Below, in pieces: positions 23,741 through 32,052 of a stretch of DNA of 64,000 nt (the first letter of the stretch is position 1; every line of letters begins with the position of its first letter). The position numbers were made by a program, and so were the translations under genes. The notes beneath the pieces are model-generated. The model was given only the letters and a program-made list of their open reading frames with translations. It did no database searches and was not told the origin of the DNA. The stretch is from an uncultured Prevotellaceae bacterium (lineage in GTDB: Bacteria > Bacteroidota > Bacteroidia > Bacteroidales > Bacteroidaceae). The stretch is from NCBI GenBank assembly GCA_902761905.1, contig CACWMK010000004.1, forward strand, positions 1 to 64,000. The letters run 5' to 3'.

Positions 23741-23770
23741 AATCCTCGGAGTTTTACCGAGGATTTTTTC
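23741..23770 (+). terminator. Intrinsic terminator in the dnaA-mlaD spacer, oriented rightwards
   Basis: Perfect 9-bp stem AATCCTCGG/CCGAGGATT followed on the plus strand by TTTTTC. Both adjacent genes run leftwards, so the T tract is on the side that would end a plus-strand transcript made within the 320-bp spacer (23474-23793). It might also act weakly for the MlaD operon. Confidence 0.55.
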
Positions 23771-23793
23771 TGCTTATTTAGACAAAATTTAAA

Positions 23794-24696
23794 TTACTTA
23801 TTTTTCTTACCGAAAACCGAGAAGTGTACATAGCGTTTCGGATTCTGCTTCAGATCAATCATCAGCGAGTCGGCATGCATCATCGTTGCGTTCAGATTGT
23901 TATACAGTCCGGGGTCGCGCATCAGCAGTCCCAGCGTACCTTCCTTGCTGTTAAGCTTGGCAGTCATCTGCTCTACATTGTGCAGGGTATTGTTTACACT
24001 GCTCATAGTGGTTGCTATGTCGAGGTCGTTCAGATTCTTGGTCAGCTGATTGGTATTGGCCAGCACACCATCGGCATTCTTCAGCATCTGTGGCATCTGA
24101 CGGTTAAGCTGGGCAGTCAGCTGGTTTAAGTCGTTGGATGTACGAGCCAGGTTGGCTGTAATCTGGTCGACATTATGCAGCGAACTGGCGATAGCAGGAT
24201 CGGCCAGCAGGGTATTTACGCTAGCCAGTATCGAGTCGAGCTTAGGCAGCATCTGCTGGATGGTGGGTATCATATCGGCGGCCTTACCCATGGCGCCTAC
24301 CTGCTGTCCACCATAGATGGTGTCACCGGGAGCAACCACGCCATCGGCAACGTTGCCAAGTGTCAGCAGCACCTTTACGTTACCCATCAGGTCGGTAGAT
24401 ATCTCAGCACGACTACCCTTGGGTACATTCAACTCTTGATTTACGCCGATAGTGGCAATAATCTCGCCAGTATTGTTATAATTGAACTCGATCTCCTCGA
24501 CCACACCCACACGATAACCATTGGCAAATATTGGGCTGGCTACAGAAAGTCCGCTTACATCCTGGAACTTCACGAAATATCTGTTGTCGCTCGAAAACAG
24601 AGTCATTCCCTTAAGAAACTGCAGACCGAAATAGAGTACCGCGATACCCGCAATGGCCACGAGGGCAATCCTAATCTCCTTTGAAAACTTCATCAT
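23794..24696 (-). CDS. MlaD/MCE-family lipid-transport protein
   Basis: This 300-residue protein has one N-terminal membrane helix (about 8-28), an MCE domain (about 38-115; VKFQDVSGLSVASPIFANGYRVGVVEEI, GSRAEISTDLMGNVKVLLTLG) and a long helical C-terminal region with repeated Asn/Leu-rich segments (to about 270). MCE proteins form hexameric rings or tubes that move lipids between the two membranes with an ABC transporter; the helical end may form a channel. The usual MlaE and MlaF genes are not adjacent. It is the last gene of a leftward operon, 11 bases after the amidase gene. Two consecutive ATG codons leave a one-residue uncertainty in the start. Confidence 0.82.
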   Translation of the reverse strand: MMKFSKEIRIALVAIAGIAVLYFGLQFLKGMTLFSSDNRYFVKFQDVSGLSVASPIFANGYRVGVVEEIEFNYNNTGEIIATIGVNQELNVPKGSRAEISTDLMGNVKVLLTLGNVADGVVAPGDTIYGGQQVGAMGKAADMIPTIQQMLPKLDSILASVNTLLADPAIASSLHNVDQITANLARTSNDLNQLTAQLNRQMPQMLKNADGVLANTNQLTKNLNDLDIATTMSSVNNTLHNVEQMTAKLNSKEGTLGLLMRDPGLYNNLNATMMHADSLMIDLKQNPKRYVHFSVFGKKNK

Positions 24697-24707
24697 ATCA
24701 ATATAGG

Positions 24708-25952
24708 TTATTTCTTAGATTTAAACTCACGAATAGCCGCATTTACGTCCATGCGCTTACCGTCCTTAAAGGCGATGATAAATGCCTCGGGAATCTTTGC
24801 GGCTACCTCTTTGCGCAGGCGATAGATCTCGTTGTAATTAGTTGATGAACCAACTGTGTACTTGTACAGAGCACCATCCTGATAGTAGTCGATATCCTTC
24901 AGTCCCTTGAATCGGGCGTCGGATGTCTTCAGCTTGGATGAGCTCGAAAGAATCTGAACTTTGAACACAGGAGCATCGCCGCTGGCTGCAGGTTTCTTTA
25001 CCTCAGGCTGCTTAGACTCGGACTGTGCGGCCTGTGGGGTTTCTACCACTTCTGGTTCAGGGGCATTTACTGATTTTGCCTCGACGGGCTCTACCTTAGC
25101 CTCTTCTACCACAGGTGGTTCGGGCACAGGGTCGTCCATCTTCATATAAGGTATGGTGATGTTTCCACCATGACGCTTGCGATAATTAAGGAATGCATTG
25201 AATATGCCACGGGCATAGAGAGTCTCGGCGCGCGATGAGTTCATAAAGTCTTCCTCGTCGCGGGTTGAGATAAAACCGAGCTCAAGCAGTGCACCAGGCA
25301 TCGACGACATGCGCAGCACAGCCAGATTGTCCTGCTGAGCCCCCATGTCCTGGCGACCTGTGGCCTGACACACGTACTTCTGCATATACTTGGCCAGCTC
25401 TACGCTGTTCTCCATATTCTTGTCCTGGATAAACTCGAACATAATGTCGCTCTCGGGCGAATTGGGGTCGTAGCCTTTATAGGTCTGCTTATAGTCCTTC
25501 TCGAGGAAGATTACCGAGTTCTCGCGCTTGGCCACCTCCAGGTTCTGCAGCACACCGTTCTTCTTTCCGGTACGTTTGCTGGTACCCAGGGTGTAAGTCT
25601 GGAATCCGCGTGCTACCCTGCCCTTGGGCAGAGAGTTGATATGGATAGAGATAAACAGGTCGGCCTTGTTCTGATTGGCAATCTCGGCACGACGATACAA
25701 CTCAACGAACTTATCAGTATTGCGGGTGTAAACCACCTTCACGTCGGGACAATTTTCCTCAACCAGTCGGCCAAAGGCCAGAGCAAACTTAAGCGTAAGG
25801 TTCTTCTCCTTAGAGATAGCACCTACAGCTCCTGAATCGCCGCCACCATGACCAGCGTCGATAACCAATGTAAAATTAGTCTTTGTAGCTGCTGTAGCCA
25901 TCATAGCCACACCCAGCAACACTACACCTATTATATATCTTAACCTAATCAC
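24708..25952 (-). CDS. N-acetylmuramoyl-L-alanine amidase with SPOR domain
   Basis: This 414-residue protein has a signal peptide (to about residue 22) and a zinc amidase_3 domain. Metal ligands are His35 (IDAGHGGGDSG), Glu49 (SKEKNL) and His104 (ISIHINS), with the catalytic Glu in LLELGFISTRDE. It cleaves the amide bond between MurNAc and the stem peptide during cell separation. A Pro/Glu/Val-rich linker (about 258-320) leads to a C-terminal SPOR domain (about 325-400, FKVQILSSSSKLKT...YKYTVGSSTNYNEIYRLR) that binds denuded glycan at the septum. It lies between folB and mlaD in the operon. Confidence 0.92.
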   Translation of the reverse strand: MIRLRYIIGVVLLGVAMMATAATKTNFTLVIDAGHGGGDSGAVGAISKEKNLTLKFALAFGRLVEENCPDVKVVYTRNTDKFVELYRRAEIANQNKADLFISIHINSLPKGRVARGFQTYTLGTSKRTGKKNGVLQNLEVAKRENSVIFLEKDYKQTYKGYDPNSPESDIMFEFIQDKNMENSVELAKYMQKYVCQATGRQDMGAQQDNLAVLRMSSMPGALLELGFISTRDEEDFMNSSRAETLYARGIFNAFLNYRKRHGGNITIPYMKMDDPVPEPPVVEEAKVEPVEAKSVNAPEPEVVETPQAAQSESKQPEVKKPAASGDAPVFKVQILSSSSKLKTSDARFKGLKDIDYYQDGALYKYTVGSSTNYNEIYRLRKEVAAKIPEAFIIAFKDGKRMDVNAAIREFKSKK

Positions 25953-25968
25953 GTTCCTAACTACAGTT

Positions 25969-25988
25969 CAATGTTTAATGTTTAATGT
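25969..25988. repeat. TTCAATG/TTTAATG repeats at the end of folB
   Basis: Three heptamers, including the antisense of the folB stop region. Same family as 12352-12394. Confidence 0.75.
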
Positions 25989-26340
25989 CCACCTCAACTC
26001 CTGCGCCATCGCAGTCGGCACCCATAGGGGGATTTTTCTTTGTTATCTTCAGATGTATAGACGAAACCTTTGGGAACTGCTCGCCGATAGCCTTGACGAT
26101 ACGGCCAGCCACATGTTCCAGCAACTTTGACGGTATCTCCATCTCGCGCTTAACCAGTTGGAAAAGCTCGGCGTAGTTCAGTGTATCGGCCACCTCGTCG
26201 CTCTGCATAGCATCGGCTATAGGATAACCCACGCGCAGATCTACCATAAACTCGCCACCCACCTTAGTCTCCTGAGGCATCACCCCATGAAAGGCATAAA
26301 AGCGCACACCACTCAGATATATGTAACTATTAACTATCAA
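25975..26340 (-). CDS. folB: Dihydroneopterin aldolase
   Basis: This 121-residue enzyme of folate synthesis converts dihydroneopterin to hydroxymethyl-dihydropterin. YIYLSGVRFYAFHGVMPQETKVGGEFMVDL is the family start, with conserved residues also in DTLNYAELF, LLEHVAGRI and LKITKKNPP. Three bases separate it from the upstream RNR-like gene, in a spacer made of CTATCAATTGTCAATTATC repeats. With thyA and folA it is the third folate gene in the window, but in another operon. Confidence 0.93.
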   Translation of the reverse strand: MIVNSYIYLSGVRFYAFHGVMPQETKVGGEFMVDLRVGYPIADAMQSDEVADTLNYAELFQLVKREMEIPSKLLEHVAGRIVKAIGEQFPKVSSIHLKITKKNPPMGADCDGAGVEVDIKH

Positions 26341-26343
26341 TTG

Positions 26344-27033
26344 TCAATTATCAATTGTCAATTCATCCTCTTCCTCGTGTGCACCTGGAGCATACTTCTT
26401 CAGGGCTCGCTCCACACCAGTCTTCCACGTGTTGATGCTCTCATCCTTGAGCGAGAGCGATGCAACAAGCTTGATGACGTGCTCGATAGGCATGCGATAG
26501 CGCAGCACACCCGAGATGAGTTTGGCGTAGTTCCAATACTCGGGGTTGAACTTCTCCGAGAGTCCCTCGACGGTGGTCTTGTAGCCACGCTTGTTCTCAA
26601 ACTGGAAGTCGAAGCGCTTGGTGCCATCAGGATTTACCTGCTTGATTATCTTTCCGGTGGTGACGTTCTTAGGCAGTACTATACCCTCCTCGTCGTCGGC
26701 CAGTCCGGTAAATATCTCGTATGGATAGCCATTGAGCAGTCCCACCAGAGCCACCCACTTTTCGCGGTTGTTCTGAAAACGTACCACATCGCACTCCAAC
26801 ACCTGTGGACGAACCTCGGTGACATCAGGACGCAACCCCTGCAGGAATATGTCGATGGCCTGACCAGCCAGACTCAATACCAACTCGGCGTCGGCAGCCT
26901 TGACCGACTGCAGACACTTGTCGATGATGCCAGAAATCTGCGCTTCTGTAATCGAATTGTCAGTTTTTTGGCCGATCGATGTTAGTTCGTGAGCAATACG
27001 TTGTATGAGTTCACTACGCAAGTTTTCTTCCAT
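26344..27033 (-). CDS. Stand-alone protein resembling the C-terminal domain of B12-dependent ribonucleotide reductase
   Basis: This 229-residue protein has a helical N-terminal part (about 1-70), then LECDVVRFQNNREKWVALVGLLNGYPYEIFTGL and GYKTTVEGLSEKFNPEYWNYAKLISGVLRYRMPIEHVIKLV. These blocks resemble the TSCPD-like region at the C-terminus of class II (adenosylcobalamin) ribonucleotide reductases. No catalytic barrel is present, so it cannot reduce nucleotides alone. It may be a detached subunit or regulator of a reductase encoded elsewhere. It heads the operon with folB, amidase and mlaD, with a promoter at 27052-27060. Its last codons come from TTGACAATTGATAATTG repeats. Confidence 0.5.
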   Translation of the reverse strand: MEENLRSELIQRIAHELTSIGQKTDNSITEAQISGIIDKCLQSVKAADAELVLSLAGQAIDIFLQGLRPDVTEVRPQVLECDVVRFQNNREKWVALVGLLNGYPYEIFTGLADDEEGIVLPKNVTTGKIIKQVNPDGTKRFDFQFENKRGYKTTVEGLSEKFNPEYWNYAKLISGVLRYRMPIEHVIKLVASLSLKDESINTWKTGVERALKKYAPGAHEEEDELTIDN

Positions 27034-27051
27034 AACCTATAATTTTTGCGT

Positions 27052-27060
27052 GCAAAGTTA
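27052..27060 (-). promoter_or_regulatory. Promoter -7 box for the RNR-like/folB/amidase/mlaD operon
   Basis: Minus-strand TAACTTTGC, 19 bases upstream of the start at 27033. Confidence 0.65.
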
Positions 27061-27082
27061 GTCAAAATTCACGAATAATTAG

Positions 27083-27091
27083 TATTTTTGC
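27083..27091 (+). promoter_or_regulatory. Promoter -7 box for nitroreductase gene
   Basis: TATTTTTGC, 49 bases before the ATG at 27140 and divergent from the adjacent box. Confidence 0.6.
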
Positions 27092-27139
27092 AACCAAATA
27101 TTACAGAATATCAGAATTTTATAAGCAAAATTAAGAGAT

Positions 27140-27904
27140 ATGAAGAATTTATTGACACGACGAACCATCCGCAAATACACCCAGCAGGATGTTAGCGACG
27201 AGCTGCTCAACCGCCTGATGAACGAGGCAGCACGCACTCAGACTATGGGAAACCTGCAACTTTACAGCGTGGTTGTCACCCGTTCGGCCGAGATGAAAGC
27301 AAAGCTTTCGCCCGCTCACTTTAATCAGCCGATGGTGAAAGAGGCTCCTGTGGTACTTACCATCTGTGCCGACTTTAACCGCACCAGTTTCTGGGCAAAG
27401 TGCCGCAATGCCGAGCCTGGCTACGACAACTTCCTGTCGTACATCAACGCCGCTACCGATGCTCTGCTCTACACGCAGACACTGTGTAATCTGATGGACG
27501 AAGAGGGACTGGGATACTGCTATCTGGGCACTACCGTCTATCAGCCACAACAGATAATCGACACGCTGCAGTTGCCAAAACTCGTAATGCCTGTGGCCAC
27601 ACTCACCGTGGGTTGGCCCGCCGAGGAGCCAGCACTGAGCGACCGTCTGCCGCTGGAGAGTTTTGTGCATCAGGAGACGTATCAGGACTATATGGGTGCT
27701 GATATCGACACCTATTACAATTATAAGGAGAGCCTGGAGGAGAACAAGAACTTTGTTCGTATCAACAACAAAGAGACGCTGGCTCAGGTGTTCACCGATA
27801 TCCGCTACACCCGCAAGGACAATGAGGCGATGTCGGAAGAAATGCTCCGAGCCCTTGTCCGCCAAGGTTTCCTTCCCCACACTATACTAATGTGGAAATT
27901 GTAG
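27140..27904 (+). CDS. Nitroreductase family NAD(P)H-dependent flavin oxidoreductase
   Basis: This 254-residue protein begins MKNLLTRRTIRKYTQQDVSDELLNRLMNEAARTQTMGN, the FMN-binding RRTIRKY start of NfsA-type nitroreductases. Later blocks are AATDALLYTQTLCNLMDEEGLGYCYLGTTVYQPQQI and VMPVATLTVGWPAEEP. It reduces nitro or quinone compounds using flavin in the cytoplasm; the physiological substrate is unknown. It is transcribed alone. The long spacer to the next gene is filled with repeats. Confidence 0.88.
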   Translation: MKNLLTRRTIRKYTQQDVSDELLNRLMNEAARTQTMGNLQLYSVVVTRSAEMKAKLSPAHFNQPMVKEAPVVLTICADFNRTSFWAKCRNAEPGYDNFLSYINAATDALLYTQTLCNLMDEEGLGYCYLGTTVYQPQQIIDTLQLPKLVMPVATLTVGWPAEEPALSDRLPLESFVHQETYQDYMGADIDTYYNYKESLEENKNFVRINNKETLAQVFTDIRYTRKDNEAMSEEMLRALVRQGFLPHTILMWKL

Positions 27905-27915
27905 CCCAACTTCCA

Positions 27916-28002
27916 TGTCATCTCGACTAAGCGCAGCGCATGGAGCGCTCGGCTCTGCCGCTTGGCTTGTCCAAGAGATCTCTCGACTACGCTCGAGATG
28001 AC
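27916..28002. repeat. 58-bp palindrome-ended repeat family, copy 3, with internal insertion
   Basis: The usual ends surround an inserted CGCTCGGCTCTGCCGCTTGG element (27946-27976), the same one found in the methyltransferase gene. One repeat family has therefore inserted into another. Confidence 0.85.
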
Positions 28003-28086
28003 AGAGGGTGGGTAGGTTTGCTCGAGATGACAGAGGGTGGGTAGGTTTGCCCGACATGACAGAGGGTGGGTAGGTTTGCTCGATAT
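28000..28086. repeat. Three tandem 29-bp repeats
   Basis: Three 29-bp units, each starting GACAGAGGGTGGGTAGGTTTG and ending with the CTCGAGATGACA-type end of the 58-bp repeat. They probably arose by duplication of the repeat's right end. Confidence 0.9.
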
Positions 28087-28092
28087 GACAAT

Positions 28093-28123
28093 ATTAAAGC
28101 CCCTCCGATTTGGAGAGGCTTTT
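28093..28123. terminator. Two-way terminator between convergent genes
   Basis: AAAGCCCCTCC pairs with GGAGAGGCTTT, flanked by A- and T-rich runs on both sides, between the nitroreductase and transporter stops. Confidence 0.75.
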
Positions 28124-28127
28124 AATT

Positions 28128-29585
28128 TTAGTCTTCAACTACGATTGGCTTGTACTTTGGTACCAGAGCCTTCATGATGCACCAACCTATCAGGTAGGCC
28201 ACGGCGCAGATGCAGAACACTACCATATAGGCAGCAGGCTTTCCCTCGAAACCGAAGAACTGGAAGCCAGCGCCCTGAGCAGCTGCCCAAGTGAAGAACT
28301 CACCCGAACCCATGTTGATGGCCATCGAACCGAATCCGCCAGTCATTGTGCCCAGACCAACGATAGTACCGATGGTGCTCTTTGGGAACATATCGCCAAT
28401 GGTCGAGAACAGGTTGGCACTCCAAGCCTGATGACCTGCACCCAGCAGACCGATCAAGATGGCTGGCCACCAAGCGCTATAGGCGCCAAGAGGCTGTGCC
28501 AACAGACCCAATACTGGGAAACATGCGAATATCAACATGGCACGCATACGACCCAGGTATGGGTTCATGCCCTTCTTATCCACAAAGTATGTAGGCAGAT
28601 AACCGCCACCGATACTCAAAACAGTCACGATGAGATACAGCGTAAAGATAAGTGCGATACCCATAGCCGAGTCAGAGGTGTAACCATACTGATCGCTGAA
28701 GTATGCAGGAGCCCAGAACAGGAAGAACCACCATACACCATCAGTCATCAGCTTACCTACCAGGAATGCCCATGTCTGACGATAGCCGAAACACTTCAGG
28801 AATGGGATAGCCTTCTCCTCCTTAGCCTCCTCACGATTCTGACACTCAGCCAGATCGTTGTCCTGCTCGATATAGTTTAGCTCAGCCTGATTCACGAACT
28901 TGTTCTTGCGAGGCTTCTCGTAGAGCCACATCCACAGACCCATCCATACATAACCAAGCACACCTATTATAATAAAGGCCATCTCCCACCCCCAGGCACG
29001 AGCCAACAGGGGGATAGTAGCAGGAGCAGCCAGCGCACCTACCGATGCACCGCTATTGAATATAGAGGTAGAGAATGCGCGGTCCTTCTTTGGGAAGTAC
29101 TCGGCTGTGGCCTTGATGGCTGCAGGGAAGTTACCTGCCTCGCCGACAGCAAGAATCAAACGGCAACTAAGGAACAACCACACCGAAATGGTTGCAATAG
29201 CCACAGCTGCATCGCTACCAGCCTGAACCATGCGCAGGGCCTCGATGCTGTCGTAGCCCTCCCAGTTCATAGCAACCCATCCGCATCCAGCGTGCATCAC
29301 AGCACCTGTGCTCCACACGAAGATGGCGATGAGGTAACCTTTCTTGGTGCCCATCCAGTCGATGAACTTACCCGAGAACAGATTGGCTATGGCATAGAAC
29401 AGCGAGAAGAGTCCCGTGATAGTACCATAGTCGGCATCGGTCCAGTGGAAATCTACAGCGATAAAATCTTTCCAGGTCAGTGATAGAACCTGACGGTCCA
29501 TATAGTTTACAGTGGTTGCCAGAAACAGCAGCGCACAGATTACCCAACGGAAGTTGGACATTTTAGTTGTTTGTACAGGTGTCAT
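28128..29585 (-). CDS. MFS transporter, hexuronate/ExuT-like
   Basis: This 485-residue inner-membrane transporter of the major facilitator superfamily has about 12 helices. The start FRWVICALLFLATTVNYMDRQVLSL and GEAGNFPAAIKATAEYFPKKDRAFSTSIFNSGASVGALAAP are hallmarks of the anion:cation symporter family that includes ExuT and related uronate transporters. The next gene upstream encodes KduI, a uronate-degradation enzyme, two bases away. The likely cargo is therefore a hexuronate or unsaturated uronate derivative taken up with protons. Confidence 0.85.
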   Translation of the reverse strand: MTPVQTTKMSNFRWVICALLFLATTVNYMDRQVLSLTWKDFIAVDFHWTDADYGTITGLFSLFYAIANLFSGKFIDWMGTKKGYLIAIFVWSTGAVMHAGCGWVAMNWEGYDSIEALRMVQAGSDAAVAIATISVWLFLSCRLILAVGEAGNFPAAIKATAEYFPKKDRAFSTSIFNSGASVGALAAPATIPLLARAWGWEMAFIIIGVLGYVWMGLWMWLYEKPRKNKFVNQAELNYIEQDNDLAECQNREEAKEEKAIPFLKCFGYRQTWAFLVGKLMTDGVWWFFLFWAPAYFSDQYGYTSDSAMGIALIFTLYLIVTVLSIGGGYLPTYFVDKKGMNPYLGRMRAMLIFACFPVLGLLAQPLGAYSAWWPAILIGLLGAGHQAWSANLFSTIGDMFPKSTIGTIVGLGTMTGGFGSMAINMGSGEFFTWAAAQGAGFQFFGFEGKPAAYMVVFCICAVAYLIGWCIMKALVPKYKPIVVED

Positions 29586-29587
29586 AA

Positions 29588-30574
29588 TTATCTCAGGTCT
29601 TTAACTTCGATGTTGTCCTTATCGTTATAGTTCAGGTTTTCGCCGGCCATACCCCAGATGAAGGTATAATAATAGGTGGCCGAAGCGCAATGGATACTCC
29701 ACTCAGGGCTCATTATGGCCTGCTCGTTCTTAAGCCATACCACGCGGGTCTCCTGTGGTTCGCCCATCACATGGCTGATCTGCTGACTCTCGGGCAGATT
29801 GAAGTAGTAATATGCCTCGATGCGGCGACCATGTGTGTGTGGTGGCATGGTGTTCCATACGCTACCTTCCTGCAACTGGGTCAGTCCCATCTGCAACTGG
29901 CATGGACCTTCCTCAAGAGCTGTATTCACAATCAACTGATTGATGGTGCGCTGGTTACTCTCAGCCTTGGTGCCCAGAGGCTTCTCTTTGGTACCGATGA
30001 TGACTGCCTTCAGGCTCTGCACCTTACCGTTCTTACGTCCGTCGAGTGTCACCCACTGGGTTTTGTAGTGCTGGTGGGCTGTGGCACTGTTAAGATAGAA
30101 CTTAGCAGGATTCTTGGGGTCCTTCGAACGGAAGATCACCTCCTTGTTCGAGTCGATATCGTTGCCCTTCTTATCCTTACCCAACCATCCGCGCCCCACA
30201 TAGAGTGCTTCGCTATAACCGAGTGGATACTCCTGACCGTCAACGATTACCACGCCATCGCCACCGGTATTGATGATACCGAGCTCACGATTGCGCATGA
30301 AATAGTCGGCACGCAACTGTGGATGTGTCTCCAGCTTCAGATCTTTCGACACAGGCATTGCGCCTCCGTAGATAAAGCGGTCGTAATAAGAATAGGTGAG
30401 ATTAATCTCGTCGGGAGCCATCACCTTCTCCATCACGAAGCGATCGCGCAGTGTCTGCGTGTCGTAGTGCTTCACGTCGGCGGGGTGACAGGCTGTCTGG
30501 AACGTCATGTTTTGCTGACCAAAGGCCATCGTCAGATTTCCCATAAGCATCAGTGTAAAAATAGTTTTCTTCAT
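29588..30574 (-). CDS. kduI: 5-dehydro-4-deoxy-D-glucuronate isomerase with signal peptide
   Basis: This 328-residue KduI-like isomerase normally interconverts 5-keto-4-deoxyuronate and 2,5-diketo-3-deoxygluconate in pectin and glycosaminoglycan breakdown. The cupin zinc site is visible in [15 protein letters not shown] (two His and Glu) with a third His in [13 protein letters not shown]. Canonical KduI has about 280 residues and starts near [20 protein letters not shown]. Here it is preceded by a standard signal peptide ([20 protein letters not shown]), predicting a periplasmic enzyme. I choose the MKK start at 30574; an in-frame ATG 8 codons earlier would only lengthen the signal. Confidence 0.88.
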   Translation of the reverse strand: MKKTIFTLMLMGNLTMAFGQQNMTFQTACHPADVKHYDTQTLRDRFVMEKVMAPDEINLTYSYYDRFIYGGAMPVSKDLKLETHPQLRADYFMRNRELGIINTGGDGVVIVDGQEYPLGYSEALYVGRGWLGKDKKGNDIDSNKEVIFRSKDPKNPAKFYLNSATAHQHYKTQWVTLDGRKNGKVQSLKAVIIGTKEKPLGTKAESNQRTINQLIVNTALEEGPCQLQMGLTQLQEGSVWNTMPPHTHGRRIEAYYYFNLPESQQISHVMGEPQETRVVWLKNEQAIMSPEWSIHCASATYYYTFIWGMAGENLNYNDKDNIEVKDLR

Positions 30575-30604
30575 ATTGTTGTACATTATATTTTGCAACG
30601 GACT

Positions 30605-31969
30605 TCAGGACTTTTTTTCGTCCTCAATAATACGCTTGCGGTTCCACCACATCATGGCTGCGGTGAACACTGTGAGCAGGCCCATACCAACCCACTGCAG
30701 ATTGTTCACGCACTTGTAGATAGTCCAACCGAACAGGCTCGATGCGAAGTCGAGTGCTCCAGCCTCGAATCCCTCGGGTATCTTGGCGGCGTTGTCGCCA
30801 GTCTGCTCGAATACGGTGTGAGCAGCCTGGGTGAATGCGGGGGCCATATCGGTCACGAACCACAGTCCGATGGCCAGCGCCACCAGTCCCACGATGAAGG
30901 TCTTTACCACATTACCCTTGGTGTATGGCAGCACCATCACAAACACATAGAACATGCCTGCCAGCGATGCCAGCGGCAGAAACTCGTTGCCTGGCAGGAT
31001 AACGGCCAATCCCAGCGTAACGGGTATCAGCAGCAGCGATACCACCAGTGTTGTGGGATGTCCTATCACCAGCGCGGGCGACATACCTATATATACCTTC
31101 TTGCCATTAAACTTCTTCTTCACCACCTCCTGAGTCTTCTCCGAGATAGGCATCAGTCCGTCGATAAACAGCTTGGTGATACGAGGTATCAGCTCCATCA
31201 CAGCACCCATCGTCACACCCAGGAACAGTATCTTCTTGATATCCATCTGTGCCAGCGCACCTATCAGCGCACCTACTATCACACCCAGCACCAGCGGCTC
31301 GCCCAGCACACCGAACTTCTTCTTCAGTCCTTCGGCATCGATGTCGAGTTTAGAGAATCCGGGAATCATATCCAAGCCCTTGTTTACCAGCATGGCAAAC
31401 GAGGTAAAACTCTGTACGAACGGCTGCGGAATCGAGATACCCTCCATACCCTCGTAGTAGCTCTGGAACTTAGGAGCAGTCAGGTCGGCCATCACCAGTG
31501 TGTTGATGTAGCACACGATGGCAGCGAAGTATCCCCACGCCAGACTCTGGTCCATCACGAAATAAGCCACCGCGCCAATAAAGGCGAAGTGCCAGTAGTT
31601 CCACAGGTCGATGTTCACGGTACGTGTGGTCTTGGTGATGAGCATCAGGAAGTTAACACCCAGACATATGGGGATGATGAGTGCACCCACGGCAGTGTTA
31701 TAGGCCACAGCTGCAGCAGCGGGCCAACCCATATCAAACACACCAAGCTGTAGATTGTACAGTCGCGAAATCTCGCTAAGCGGACCACCGAAGTTGTTGG
31801 TCAACAGGGCTGTAACTATGCCCAGACCTACGAATCCTACACCTACGTAAAGTCCTGATTTTAGCGACTTTCCGAACTTCAGTCCGATGCAGAGTCCGAT
31901 GATAGTAAAGAGTATCGGCATCATCACAGATGCACCCAGACTGATGATATAACTGAATACTTGTTCCAT
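30605..31969 (-). CDS. GatC/SgaT-type PTS permease (EIIC) without EIIA/EIIB
   Basis: This 454-residue polytopic protein of the galactitol-type PTS IIC family has SEISRLYNLQLGVFDMGWPAAAAVAYNT, ELIPRITKLFIDGLMPISEKTQE and VYIGMSPALVIGHPTTLVVSLLLIPVTL as conserved blocks. In a normal PTS the sugar is phosphorylated by partner IIA/IIB subunits. None is encoded nearby, and most Bacteroidetes lack a full sugar PTS. It probably works as a secondary transporter. It is the first gene of the operon with kduI and the ExuT-like transporter, with its promoter at 31991-31999. Confidence 0.82.
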   Translation of the reverse strand: MEQVFSYIISLGASVMMPILFTIIGLCIGLKFGKSLKSGLYVGVGFVGLGIVTALLTNNFGGPLSEISRLYNLQLGVFDMGWPAAAAVAYNTAVGALIIPICLGVNFLMLITKTTRTVNIDLWNYWHFAFIGAVAYFVMDQSLAWGYFAAIVCYINTLVMADLTAPKFQSYYEGMEGISIPQPFVQSFTSFAMLVNKGLDMIPGFSKLDIDAEGLKKKFGVLGEPLVLGVIVGALIGALAQMDIKKILFLGVTMGAVMELIPRITKLFIDGLMPISEKTQEVVKKKFNGKKVYIGMSPALVIGHPTTLVVSLLLIPVTLGLAVILPGNEFLPLASLAGMFYVFVMVLPYTKGNVVKTFIVGLVALAIGLWFVTDMAPAFTQAAHTVFEQTGDNAAKIPEGFEAGALDFASSLFGWTIYKCVNNLQWVGMGLLTVFTAAMMWWNRKRIIEDEKKS

Positions 31970-31990
31970 TGATGTTAGTTGAATTTTGGC

Positions 31991-31999
31991 GCAAAGTTA
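31991..31999 (-). promoter_or_regulatory. Promoter -7 box for the permease-kduI-transporter operon
   Basis: Minus-strand TAACTTTGC, 22 bases upstream of the start at 31969. Confidence 0.65.
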
Positions 32000-32052
32000 C
32001 ATTTTTTTTCGTTAAACGCGCAATAATGTGGCATTTTTTTCTCACTCAAACG

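Noticed and set aside
23474..23793. Replication origin beside dnaA
   Set aside because: The spacer is AT-rich in part, but I see no cluster of TTATCCACA-like boxes; Bacteroidetes origins are often away from dnaA.
28000..28086. CRISPR array
   Set aside because: The 29-bp units are directly tandem with no spacers, and no cas genes are present.
29690..31753. 687-codon plus-strand frame opposite kduI and the PTS permease genes
   Set aside because: It is antisense to two clearly conserved proteins, is rich in His, Gln and Cys, has no family blocks, and arises from codon bias of the real strand.
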